Part shown: positions 11,068-20,882 of the stretch, in pieces | How the letters are laid out: each line of letters opens with the position of its first letter | Numbering within the stretch: position 1 is the first letter of the stretch | Origin: Pleurostoma richardsiae | Lineage: Eukaryota; Ascomycota; Sordariomycetes; Calosphaeriales; Pleurostomataceae | Assembly: GCA_030052745.1 (NCBI GenBank) | Contig: JANBVO010000008.1 | Span: 62,001 to 126,000, forward strand | Reading direction: 5' to 3' | Length of the DNA: 64,000 nucleotides | Position numbers and translations under genes: made by a program | Notes under the pieces: generated by a model | The model's database searches: none | What the model saw: only the letters and a program-made list of their open reading frames with translations | Told to the model about the DNA's origin: nothing

Positions 11068-13373
11068 CTACCTGTACATAGAGAGATCTGTAGCCAAGCT
11101 CGGATCAATTGAGAGGAACGCTTCCATGTCCATGGTAGCAAAGTCAAAGTTCCATCCCATGTCCGCCGCTGTCAGGTCGGCCGGCTCCTCGGGGTTGATG
11201 GTCGAAGGGGAGTGCGTGCTCGACGAGCCGTTCGCGTCAAAGCCGAAGGGCATTGAAGGGTAGAGATAAGACGGCATTGCGCTTATCGCAGAGCTCGCTG
11301 CCGCGAAGTTGTCCGCTGTCGGCAGTGCTGTGCTGCCAAGCGGATCGCCCAGCGACTCGTCGGCCTGGAAATCCGGAAATACGGATCTGACCATTCGCTC
11401 CAGGTTGGCCGCCAGGTCAATTGGGTGGGCGGGGCTCCTCTTAGAATGGGGCTTCATCAGCCGTAGGGTATGGATGGCGGACTGAATCCACGGAAGGTTA
11501 GCGCGACAGGCTGCCCTGTCCTGCAGCAGGTCGAATGCCAGGACGTGAGATGCTCCCTCGAGGAAGAAGGCGTGGTACTTGATTTCCTGAGGAGAGGTCA
11601 GCAAATTGGCGCCAGTGAGGGGCTACAGACTGCCGGCCGGGGTCTTGGTCTTACTCGGCAGAGCACGTTCTGCTCGCTGGCGCCCGCCAGAAAAGCAATG
11701 GAATGCCGCGCCGCGTCAAGACAGTATTCACACGCCGAGTCCAGCCAGGGCGGTGGGGTCGGTAGATTGGCCGCGGCGGCTCCTCCGGCAGACGCGTTTT
11801 CGTGCCGCAGCTTGGCGCGCAGCACCAGAAACGGGCGGAATGTCAGCAACAAGGTGTGATGATACACTGCAGCTAGCGTTAGTCGATCTGTGGCTTGCAG
11901 GATCCGGTGCGAAGAGGCGCCTACTGGTCGATACCATGGTCTGGCATACCCCGAGCTCGCCCGTGCTCGGATCGCCGACAAGACCGAAGTTCAGATCCTT
12001 GCGCTGCTGCTCTACAAACCGATGGAGCTCCCGACGGATCTCATTGGCGGCATTCCATATGGGCAAAAGAGACTCGTGGTGCTGCTTGTAGATACGCGTA
12101 GCGCACTTGGACATGACCCGAGCGAGCATCACGAGTGATTGCAAGAGCTTCTCCTCGCTTGGGAGGGGAACGCCAATCTCGGACTCGGGGAACGAATTTG
12201 GGCGTCCCAGGCTGAAGCACAGCCAGCTGTAGATGTTGTTAGGCGGTGCAATTGATAGCAGTAGCTCGAAACTGTTCGTGACTGTCACTCACATCTCCCA
12301 AAAGAAGACGCTCCATATCGTTATCCTCCTCTGGCGGGTATCGTCGCGGGACTGAGCCGTCCCCATGACATCCTTGTGCAGGCCGGCAGCGACAGCTTTG
12401 CGGACTGCGATGCCGGTCATGAGGAAGGCCGAGTTTGGCCTCGCTCTTTCGGCATGGAAATGTGAGTGAGGGACTGTTAGTGATACCGACATGCACAAGG
12501 AAAGAGGGCAGAGTGAGGACTCATCATAAGCAGTGCGATCTGGACGGCCTGGACGTTGACCATCTCGTCGAGCTTTGCCGACCAGCGCTTCGCCTTCTGG
12601 AACAAGAACTGAGCGACGTGCTCCTCTTCGAGCATCGAGGCACCAATAGCCATAGCCAGCAGGACGATGATCGTGTCTGGGTTCTCGAAAGAGAACATTT
12701 CAGCTGAGCTGTAGAGCTGCACGAGCTGACGGCGGTACTCGTCCTTGGACCTGATGGGCAGGATGTGCCAGTAAGTCGCCAGGTACCTCTCAATGAGGCG
12801 GCTTGCCAGTGCACGATCAAGAAACATGGCCGCGGTGTCGCTCGTCATGCGCGCCGACTCCCCACTGTCGGCCAGGTCGCCAAAGTAGAGCCTCCTGATG
12901 TTGAACAGGTCCAGGCCCGGGCCCATCTCCTCGACCTCCTTCTGGGGTCCCGACGTCGGCCGCGTGCCCTCAATCTGGTGATAGATAGAGTTGAGGATGG
13001 AGAAATTGGACGACGGCCCGTAGTAGAGCTGCAGGGACATGGACGGAGATGCGCGGTGAGTAGCTGCCACGCTGTGGTTCTGAATGCTCCGGGAAGCCGT
13101 TCCCTCTGAAGGCACGCCATCCCCAACCAGTCCCGGCCCTGATGCAGAGATGAGAGGCTCATGCGGCTCTCGAGAGACTGCACGGCCCGGCGAGCTCTTC
13201 CTCGCTCGGTTGCGGGCCTTCTTGCGGTAGACGCAATCGACGCTGCGGATCTTGCACCGCTGGCAGGGCTCACCGCCGTCGCAGCGGATCTTCTTGGCGC
13301 GGCACTCCTGGCACGCCTTGGATATTCGCCACTTGGACGGATCCATCTGGACAGAGTCGCGCCCGGAGAGCAT
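11068..13373 (-). CDS. Zn2Cys6 fungal-specific transcription factor
   Basis: Five exons, 686 aa: 13373-12497, 12443-12293, 12226-11925, 11866-11655 and 11586-11068. The N-terminus holds a binuclear zinc cluster (CQECRAKKIRCDGGEPCQRC, then a sixth Cys six residues on) and a basic linker (RKKARNRARK). The middle carries the fungal_trans regulatory domain, with IERYLATYWHILPI, RPNSAFLMTGIAVRKAVAAGLHKD, VFFWEIWLCFSLGRPNS and HHTLLLTFRPFLV. The C-terminus is acidic and Ser/Pro-rich. Intron 1 is uncertain: I prefer donor GTGCAT at 12496 with acceptor GAG at 12444 (53 nt, good branch site), but neighbouring sites also keep frame. The acceptor of intron 3 could also be 5 nt upstream. It lies just upstream of, and parallel to, the ABC transporter, so it may regulate it; that is inference only. 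Confidence 0.88.
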
Positions 13374-13592
13374 GGCGGCGGATGCGCGTAGGTGAGAAGC
13401 GTCAGGGATGATGAGTGAAGGTGCCGCCGTTCTCGGTGGGCCGCGAAATCCCGTGGAGCGCCCAGTCAAGGGCGGCGAGACACACTGACTAAGCTGCTTC
13501 TGCTACTGACTAATCCGCACCTAATAACACCACCCTGTGACAAAAGTCATGTGCCGCCGGCGTACTGTAGGGCGCTGGCCGGCCTCAATGCC

Positions 13593-16134
13593 TCAATTCT
13601 CTCCAGCAGCACGTCCGCCCATGTCGCGATCCTCATCTAGCGCGCCACGGAAGTTGAGGATGCTCTCCGTGAAGAGGCCATCTGCCCTTCCAGCCATGGA
13701 GGCAACTCCCATACCAAAGTCAACCCCCGCCACGGGCATCGGCACAGCCATGGGCAGGGGGAAGTAGTCAAACGTCCCACCGGAGACTGCAGCGTTGCTG
13801 TCGTACGTGCCGAACCCGGACCATATCTCGTCGCTCAGCAGTGCCGAGAGGTCCTGTGACATGAAGACGCTGTCCGCTTCCAGCTCGAGCCCCTGCTGGG
13901 AGACTTGCTGCTGCCCCTGCGGCCAGGAACCAGGCGATGACGACTGTCGCTGCATTTGGCCGGGAGATATTGAAGGTACCAGCTGAGGGTCGTGGGCACG
14001 GTTTGGTACTGACTCATTCACCTCGTGTGACTGAAGAGCGTCAGGGGGACTATGGTGGCCAGTCATGAAAGAGGCGGCGTCGCCGTAACTCGGTTGCGCT
14101 GTCTTGTTGATGTTGCTATATCGCGTTGGACCCGATGCAAATTCGGAGGGCTTGTCTTGGCCAGGCGAAAGCTGAGCGCCTGGGGATCCTAGCTGCTGCA
14201 TGATAGTCTGCCGTCGATCGTTCTCCTTGCTCTTGTTGCGGTTCTGCTGCCTCCCGATGCTCGCCCACGGCTTCGCCATCTTCTCTTCAACGATGTTGAC
14301 CGTGGCGTCGGCCAGTTTCACCAGCACATCCCTTGCCCTGGAGACTCGATCCCATCGTGTCGCCAAGCGCTCCAAGACTGCTTCCCACTGCACCAAGCAG
14401 CTCTTGAACGCGGTCCACTCGTCCTGGGCGGCGGCTCGTGCCTCTGGGTTCTTCCACACCAGAAAGAGCAGAGTGATGCCGCTCATGTAATGGTAGTGTA
14501 AGTCGAGCCAAGTGAAGTCAGCGACGCCCTTGTGGGCACGGATGAAGGACAGCTGGACCATGGTCTTGGCTGCCGTGTAGCACTTTGACAGACCATGGCT
14601 GTCGAGCGTTGGGCGGGCGGGCGACGGCCGATACAGGATTAGCAACGCGTACTGGTGCCAGTATCTCCACCAGTCCAGGCTGTGGCCATTCGAGTCCGCC
14701 AGAACCATAGTGCCATCGTTCCATGAACCAAGCTTCCTTGTCATTTCCGCCGTCCAAGCTCTTAGATCTGACTTCGGCCTGCCGAGCAAGGATTCAGTAT
14801 CTCGGCTCGTATATAGCCGTTGAACTATCTCGCTCTGTAGTCGTTGTAGCTTCAGCCAATGCAGAATCTGCGGCTTCCTAGACTCGTCCAAGGAACTGTC
14901 AGGAAGCCGGACGTTGATCTTATTATCATCAAGAGTAAACGGTCGGCCAAGCATCGTGCTGAGAATCCTGTCGAAGGTATATGTCACCCAAAACAACCTC
15001 CGTTTTGAGTCGGTGTCATCCGGATCCAACCCCCTAGGTGGGAGTTGGATGGTCTTCTCCGAGTGAAAGCCCAGATCAACGCACATACGCACACACAGGC
15101 CAGATATATACCAGATGGGCGTTGAAGATGAGTTGAGGACAGATGACAGCAACAACAACAGCAGGCATTGCAGGGTCCGAAGGTCCTTGGTCTGCATGAC
15201 GGTGCCTAGGTCTGCCATGGCGTTTGAGCTGAATCCTTGCGCGAGCACCCTCGTCTCAGGGTTATCTCGCGATAGAGAGCCGAGCGCGATCGAGACGACC
15301 ATGTTGAGCATGAACCGGGTCCACATGTCATCGTCCCTCGGCGCCAGTCCATCCAAAACTCGACTGTAGTAGTCCATCACGACCGCGACAAAGTCATCTT
15401 CCACCAGAATAGGGTACTGCACCTGGTATTGGTTGACGAAGATCTCAATCAGGTTCAAGGCAATCTCCCTGGATGGCAGTGTGGCGTGTAATGTGTGTTG
15501 CGTCCTCGCCTGCGCGGACTCGGCCAGGTCCCTGTCAACACTGGACGCTGAGTCGAAGCTTGCAGCATTCTGCTGAGCGGACTCGAGCACCGTTCGAGCC
15601 AGATGCATGCCTAGGCGTCTTGTTCAGCCTCCACATTTGGATTACGTGCGCAGTCACGCTTGTCAGCAAGGAGTAGAGCATACCGCTTGATACTCCAAGG
15701 AAATGAGCGTCGCCACCCGGCTCCAGTCTGATGAGGTCAGGGTGTGCTTGGACATCCCGTCCCGTCTCGTCGACTCCACCTGTTGATGACCGACCCTCTG
15801 GTCTCTCTTGGGTCCTATGGGACCCGAATTCATGACATGGACTTGGGAGAGCCTCGAGTTCCTTCTCAAGGCGGGCAACCTCATCCTCGAGCTCACGGAT
15901 AAAACTCCTCGGGTGGGCAGTTCTCGTCCGGCTGTCTGTGAACTCGCACACCGACCCGGAGTTCTGGCATGAAAGACATGCAGGAATAGCTGGGATCTCG
16001 CATTAGTGCCTATTCATCAAGATGCACAGAATATTCAAACGTGGAGTCTCACCAGCGTCGCATCGAGCTTTGCGCTTTCTGCAGCGATTGCAAGCGTTGA
16101 TGGTCTGACCTCGGTCAGAAACAGTGCTAGACAT
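13593..16134 (-). CDS. Zn2Cys6 fungal-specific transcription factor
   Basis: Three exons, 801 aa: 16134-16053, 15989-15684 and 15610-13593. The first intron splits the zinc cluster; joined, it reads CNRCRKRKARCDAAIPACLSC with a sixth Cys at SGSVC. A short coiled coil follows (FIRELEDEVARLEKELEAL). The fungal_trans domain is seen in YISGLCVRMCVDLGFHSE, RRLFWVTYTFDRILSTMLGRPF and WWRYWHQYALLILYRPSPAR. The C-terminal 250 residues are Gln/Ser/Pro-rich with acidic patches, typical of an activation region. Only 219 bp separate its stop from the start of the previous regulator on the same strand, and its own start lies 780 bp past the stop of the tandem sugar transporter. A role in regulating that transporter or nearby catabolic genes is plausible but not shown. 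I cannot assign an orthologue. Confidence 0.9.
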
Positions 16135-16913
16135 GCCTTTCCTCCAGAGCGGAGGATCCATAGCATTTTAAGGACTTACAAAAAATGAAGGCTCCATCAT
16201 GGCATAGGCCGGATTCTCATGGTGTTGTGTGTTGGAGGGCGATGATACTACACGATGCTGCAAGGCCTCCCATACATGGCGCGGTTGGTGGTAATCCTGA
16301 GGGGCAATACGGAGGACTGCAGATCCTTGTGACAACCCCAGGATTTTAAGGGAACCCCGCGCCAAGGAATCCCGCTGCGGGACAGCGTATCCTTCAGCGC
16401 TAGTTATTCACACCACGCCGCAGATTACACGCACCATTACCGGCTAGCTGCTCGGTCAGTCCGGTGGCTGATCTCACAACAAAGGGCTTTTTCGTCGTTG
16501 TGGGCTTGGGCTCAGTTTCCGCAGCTATACATTCATCATTGGTCACCCGTTCGAGCTCTTCGGATGCTCATCCCCTTCATACCTCAGCTCTCGAAGCATT
16601 TGCATGATTAGGTGGGCTATACGGCAATATATACTGTGGGTGATAATTGCTAGACGTACTACAATGCGGTCGTCACCCCCTAAGGAATTAAAGAGTCTTG
16701 CGCTGTAGCTTAATCTTTACAGTGGGATTTTTCGCTCAGCCTCCCTGAAAGGAAAGTGGGAAACACCACATGATGGACTACGTTTACTGTTACATTGTTT
16801 GTTCTAGCAGAGTCATCCTTATTAACTGCATTTATACAGCGTCGAGCAGCCCCAATCTGTAACTGCCTGACAATGGCCAATTACTGCTACTGATTCCCTT
16901 TGTCCTTCACTTC
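16135..16913. other. Intergenic region
   Basis: Promoter of the second regulator and 3' flank of the sugar transporter; AT-rich towards 16600-16850. I see no gene, RNA or repeat. Confidence 0.55.
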
Positions 16914-18838
16914 CTACACTTTCGCCTTCACCTCGACATGCTCGTGCCCCTCCTCCAGCATTTGCTTAGGCGTGGCCTCCTCCTCCGAGTGCACGTTGAG
17001 CCGGCCGAAGTGCGCATCCAGCTCTTCCAGCGTCTTCTTCTTCGTCTCCGGGTAGAAGCCGTAGACCAGGAAGACCGAGAAGACGTTGAAGGCCATGAAG
17101 ATGAAGTAGACGCGCGGGCCGATGTTGGACACCGCCACCGGCCAGACCTGCCCCACGATGATGGAGCCGAGAGAAGCACCCGACGCCGCCAGGCCCAGAC
17201 CCTTGGAACGGCAGTTGGCGGGGAAGATCTCGGACGCGTATGTCCACGCCACGGGACCGAAGCCCATACTGTCTGTGTGCAGGTTAGCAAGCCGCCCAGC
17301 ATTGTAGTGGGAGGACTATGGGGAGGCTTACATCCAACGGTAAAGCAGAAGATGAAGAAGATGTTGCAGTAGTTGGCTGAAGAGTTGGACTGGTTCGGGT
17401 ACGCAGTCTGCAATGCTCCATTTATCTGTGACTCCTCGTTAATATTACTCTCATCCCTGGGAAAACTTCAGTAACGAGGACTCACCAGGAGGCAGAAGCC
17501 CATGATAGCGGCACCAATACCAAGCGAATGCCTCCGCCCGATCTTGTCAACGAAGAACATGGCCGCAATGGTGCACGCCACCTGCACGGTTCCGTCTATA
17601 CCAGAAGCCAGCAAGCTCAGGCTCTTAGATGTTCCAGCTGCAACGAAGTTCGTAGGCAAGTAATAACGAATGCCTGATGCTCCACTCATCTGCTGGAGGA
17701 AGCTGGGAAATAGTCAGTCTCGGTGGGAAAGCAGTATAGCACAGCGACTCTAGGTCTAGTGGAGCCCGATGTGTTGACCGCGGCAACGTACCTCAAGGCC
17801 CAAGCCCGCCACAAACGGGCCCAGAGAGCCTTTTCCTTGACGAAAACAAGAGCCGAGGTGACTGAGTGCTCCCTGTGCCAGAGAATATTGGCATGGATCT
17901 CGTCGAGCTCCTCCTGGATCTCCATCGTTTCGGTAGCGCCGCGCAGCTTCAAGAGAGCCACTCTCGCAGCATCAGCATAGTCGTGCTCGACGAGCCATCG
18001 CGGGCTAGCGGACGTCCCGATTAGCGTCACCTCTTCTATCTTTGGGGAAATCTTGAATAGTCCGGACATACCTTTCTGGAAGAAACGGCACACCACTCAG
18101 GAACATTATGGCAGGGACGAACTGCATAGCTGTTGACAGGCGCCATTCCAGGTCCACCCCATTCCCGTAGTCCCAGTGTGAGAAGCCATAGCCGATCCAG
18201 AATGCCAATGCAATACTGGAGTTTCGACCGTGTTAATATAGGGCCAGTATACCGTAAGACTTTGGTGCAAAGGAACAGCCTGACTTACCCGAAGACAATG
18301 CCGACCTGGTTCGCACCGACATAGAGTCCACGAGACGCCGCAGGTGCAATCTCGCTGAGATACAGGGGTACCGCCGTCGAGACGATGCCGGTGCCTACGC
18401 CAGAGATAATACGGCCGACTATCATCATGGCAATGTGGTAGGCCGCTGTCTGCAGCACGGCACCGAGGCAGAGGATCGTGACGCCAGTGAAGCCGGCCCA
18501 GCGGCGGCCGAGCTTGTTGTTCGTCGGTCCAGCTACGAAGGCGAATCCGACGAACTGCCCGGCATAGAAGATAGCCGTGATGAGACCTGTATCACTTGAA
18601 GATGGATTGTGCAGGGTCTTCTTGAAGCCTGGGGCGACATAGATGGTGCTGAGAATGCCGATGTCATATCTGCGATGTTCTCAGTCAGTCTCACTAGGAC
18701 TAGTTGTTATCGAACAACAGTGCTGGGACGCCCTTGATAAGCCTACCCCCAGAAGATGGAGCCCATAGACATGACAATGCAGCTGATGAGCAGCCAGGCA
18801 CTCGGCCTGGTCTTCGCCTGAGCGTTCGCCTCTGTCAT
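16914..18838 (-). CDS. MFS sugar porter family transporter
   Basis: Seven exons, 499 aa: 18838-18747, 18669-18289, 18215-18072, 18004-17792, 17702-17486, 17425-17332 and 17272-16914. It should be a 12-helix plasma-membrane proton symporter of a sugar or related polyol or uronic acid. Sugar-porter signatures are FWGYDIGILSTIYVAPGF in TM1, NKLGRRWAG between TM2 and TM3, GRIISGVGTGIVSTAVPLY, PERSPRWLVEHD before the central loop, RFLQQMSGASGIRYY in TM7, FVDKIGRRHSLG, and FYPETKKKTLEELD near the C-terminus. TM7 has GASGIRYY where hexose carriers usually have GINAINYY, so the substrate may not be glucose. It sits beside regulators and oxidoreductases that may form a catabolic group, and it is divergent from the FNR-like gene. 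Confidence 0.92.
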
Positions 18839-19360
18839 GATAGATGGTTATGAAACGACGTGTTATTTGGTAGGAAAACACAGCGAGCAGTGGATGCGTG
18901 AGATGACCCCTTTCCAGAGATGACTCCCTTGGATGGGAATGGGATCCGCCTCCATTAAATGCAAGTCGAGACAGGGGAGAGACGATAGCGCACAGGCAAT
19001 GAAAACTGGGAGCTGGAAGGTGACCGCCTGACTCGAAGTTCTCGAACCCCGGATCCAGCTATGTGGAACCGATGGCCGGAGTGCGGGGGGTTGTGGGGAC
19101 GCCTATAGAGGACACGGAACCGCCGGCGAACACCTGGGCTCCGCCGCAGCGTGCCTCGGATCTCTCTTCGGCGGTCCCGTCATCGACGGCATCCAGAGTC
19201 ATGCAAAATGATCAGGCGACAATTAATAGTCGAGGTTGCCGACGAGCGCCAGCAAGACAGGAGAGACCTACCGGCTCCGGCAAATCTATGCCGTGCCTGA
19301 CCTCAAGCGACACTCAAGGCTCAATCGCTTGCGACTACCTCGCGGGCACTCAGCGTGAAC
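18839..19360. other. Divergent promoter region
   Basis: Region between the divergent sugar transporter (-) and FNR-like gene (+). A frame at 19063-19620 (+) overlaps the next gene in another frame, and its product has no recognisable domain. If the FNR-like protein once had an N-terminal flavin domain, it should have been encoded here, but I see no trace of one. Confidence 0.45.
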
Positions 19361-20290
19361 ATGGAGCCAGCAGACCAGACTGTCCAGAAAGGTTCTGGTC
19401 CTGGATCTCTGCATGCCCCCAACGAGGGATCTTGCATCCTGACGCTGCAAACATCTCACCGCGTCACGCCAGGTATCAGTCTCCACACGTTCTCCTGCCC
19501 CATGGGGACGGACCACGACTTGCTGCTGGGACGGAGCCTCCGTCCGACGCAGCATACCACGCTACAGTTTCCCCCGGATCTAGACCCCATCTGGGGCTCG
19601 CGAAATCTTACCGAAGATGACCGGCGCCTAACGCTCACTCCATGTTGCCTCTGGCGTGACGCCGTTGTCGACTCGCCCGAGACCACTATCCTCCGCTCCA
19701 TAGACTTTCTCGTGCGCAATGGTCGTGTGACGGGACTTCTCGGCCTACCCAGACCCGGCCACGATCTGACGGCCCAGCTGGTTGATGTTGGCGGCGGCTT
19801 CCCAGCCGGAGTCGTTGAAAGTGCAGGAAGAACCACGTGCGTCGCTGGCGGAACCGGCGTGTCCTGCTTTCTAGCTTTGGGATCCTCAGGGGCTGGTCAT
19901 GTTACAGAAGGACAACGTGACCGGAGTCTCTTCTGGAGCATCCGTGCCGATGACTTCAAAGCCGTTGAATTTGTCCTTGAGTCAGGAATGCTACGGGTCG
20001 ACGACTGGATATCTGTCAGAGTTTTCGTCACGGCAGGTGACGAATCGCAGATTGCCGGGGGTCTTTTGGCTGGGAAACCAGCGGCGTGGTGGCAAGACCG
20101 CTTCAGCCACTTAGGGAAATTCGGTGCCAAGTTGTCGCTAAAGTGCGGGAGGATGAACCAAGATTACCTGAATGAGACTCTTAATGGCGGGGGAGATACC
20201 ATCCTTTTCTGTGGAAGCAAGTCACTCGAGTGGCAAGTCAGGATGTGGTCGTTGAATAGCCCAGTCAAGGTGTATCGCACTGACCGATAA
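19361..20290 (+). CDS. FNR-fold FAD/NAD(P)-binding oxidoreductase-like protein, probably a detached C-terminal domain
   Basis: Single exon, 309 aa from the first ATG (19361); upstream the frame opens only from GTG at 19355. The order of motifs matches a ferredoxin-reductase-like fold: a flavin-domain part (SLRPTQHTTLQFPPDLDPIW, then RRLTLTP), a linker with VRNGRVTGLLG and VDVGGGFPAG, then an NAD(P) domain with the nucleotide loop VAGGTGVSCFLAL, SLFWSIRADDFKAV and a late DTILFCGSKSLE. In fungi I know this module mainly as the C-terminal half of longer proteins that begin with a pyridoxamine-phosphate-oxidase-like domain. Here that half is absent, and the usual FAD-binding RTFTVSS is altered to RRLTLTP. 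So it may be a truncated or decaying gene, or a stand-alone reductase. Annotation rests on motif order from memory and is moderate. Confidence 0.55.
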   Translation: MEPADQTVQKGSGPGSLHAPNEGSCILTLQTSHRVTPGISLHTFSCPMGTDHDLLLGRSLRPTQHTTLQFPPDLDPIWGSRNLTEDDRRLTLTPCCLWRDAVVDSPETTILRSIDFLVRNGRVTGLLGLPRPGHDLTAQLVDVGGGFPAGVVESAGRTTCVAGGTGVSCFLALGSSGAGHVTEGQRDRSLFWSIRADDFKAVEFVLESGMLRVDDWISVRVFVTAGDESQIAGGLLAGKPAAWWQDRFSHLGKFGAKLSLKCGRMNQDYLNETLNGGGDTILFCGSKSLEWQVRMWSLNSPVKVYRTDR

Positions 20291-20882
20291 AAAAGCTCGG
20301 ATGAAACGTGATATTCGAGAAGACTTCTCCAACCACAGAGGTCTACTTGGCTCAAGGAATATCCTGAAGTACATTGTGAAGCTAGTATAGACGTTTATTC
20401 AGAGGTTTTTGCACTTGGTTAACTGGATCGCGCTGGCGTCAAGAGTCAAGAACTTGCCCTGTAATGAGCGAACAGGCATAGGACATCTACTCTGTCGTTT
20501 CAAATAGAGTTTCTACATACATATATAGGAAATATCAAAAGAAGAAAAACCGTCTCACCGCTTCCGGAACTTAATACAAATGGAGTAATAGTAAACAAAG
20601 TTTACAATACAGCATCTCCCACCATCCTGTTCAGGAGGTTGGGCTGAAAGACCCATTATACAGATGACCTACAGCCCAGAGGCCCCTAGATTCTTTAGGG
20701 GGGAAGGCCCTTTAACAAATTCTGCCTGTGAGTCGAAAGCCCACCTTATACATACAATCAACAGATTAATCGGGAAGCGGGGAGACAGTTCTATTGGTAG
20801 GGTCCTCGGTCCTCGGTATAAATCCGTTATCAAACAAGATCAACAAGAGCTACATTTATAGTCTAACCATTCGTGTATCCTC
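20291..20882. other. Convergent intergenic region with dispersed repeat
   Basis: Lies between the stops of the FNR-like gene (+) and the FAD oxidoreductase (-). It is AT-rich and holds repeat copy A (about 20541-20804), with a small tandem duplication (GGTCCTC, GGTCCTC) at the repeat's right end. Confidence 0.6.
20541..20804 (+). repeat. Dispersed repeat, copy A
   Basis: About 264 bp aligns by eye in the same orientation with 49407-49662. Shared blocks include GTCT.ACCGCTTC, ACAAATGG, GTAATAGTAAA, TACAGAT.ACCTACAG, GGAAGGCCCT, GACAGTTC.ATT and GTAGGGTC. Differences are mostly single substitutions, many of them C/T or G/A. It has no coding capacity, obvious poly-A tail or terminal inverted repeat. 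It could be a solo LTR fragment, a SINE/MITE-like element or an LTR remnant altered by RIP. Confidence 0.75.
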
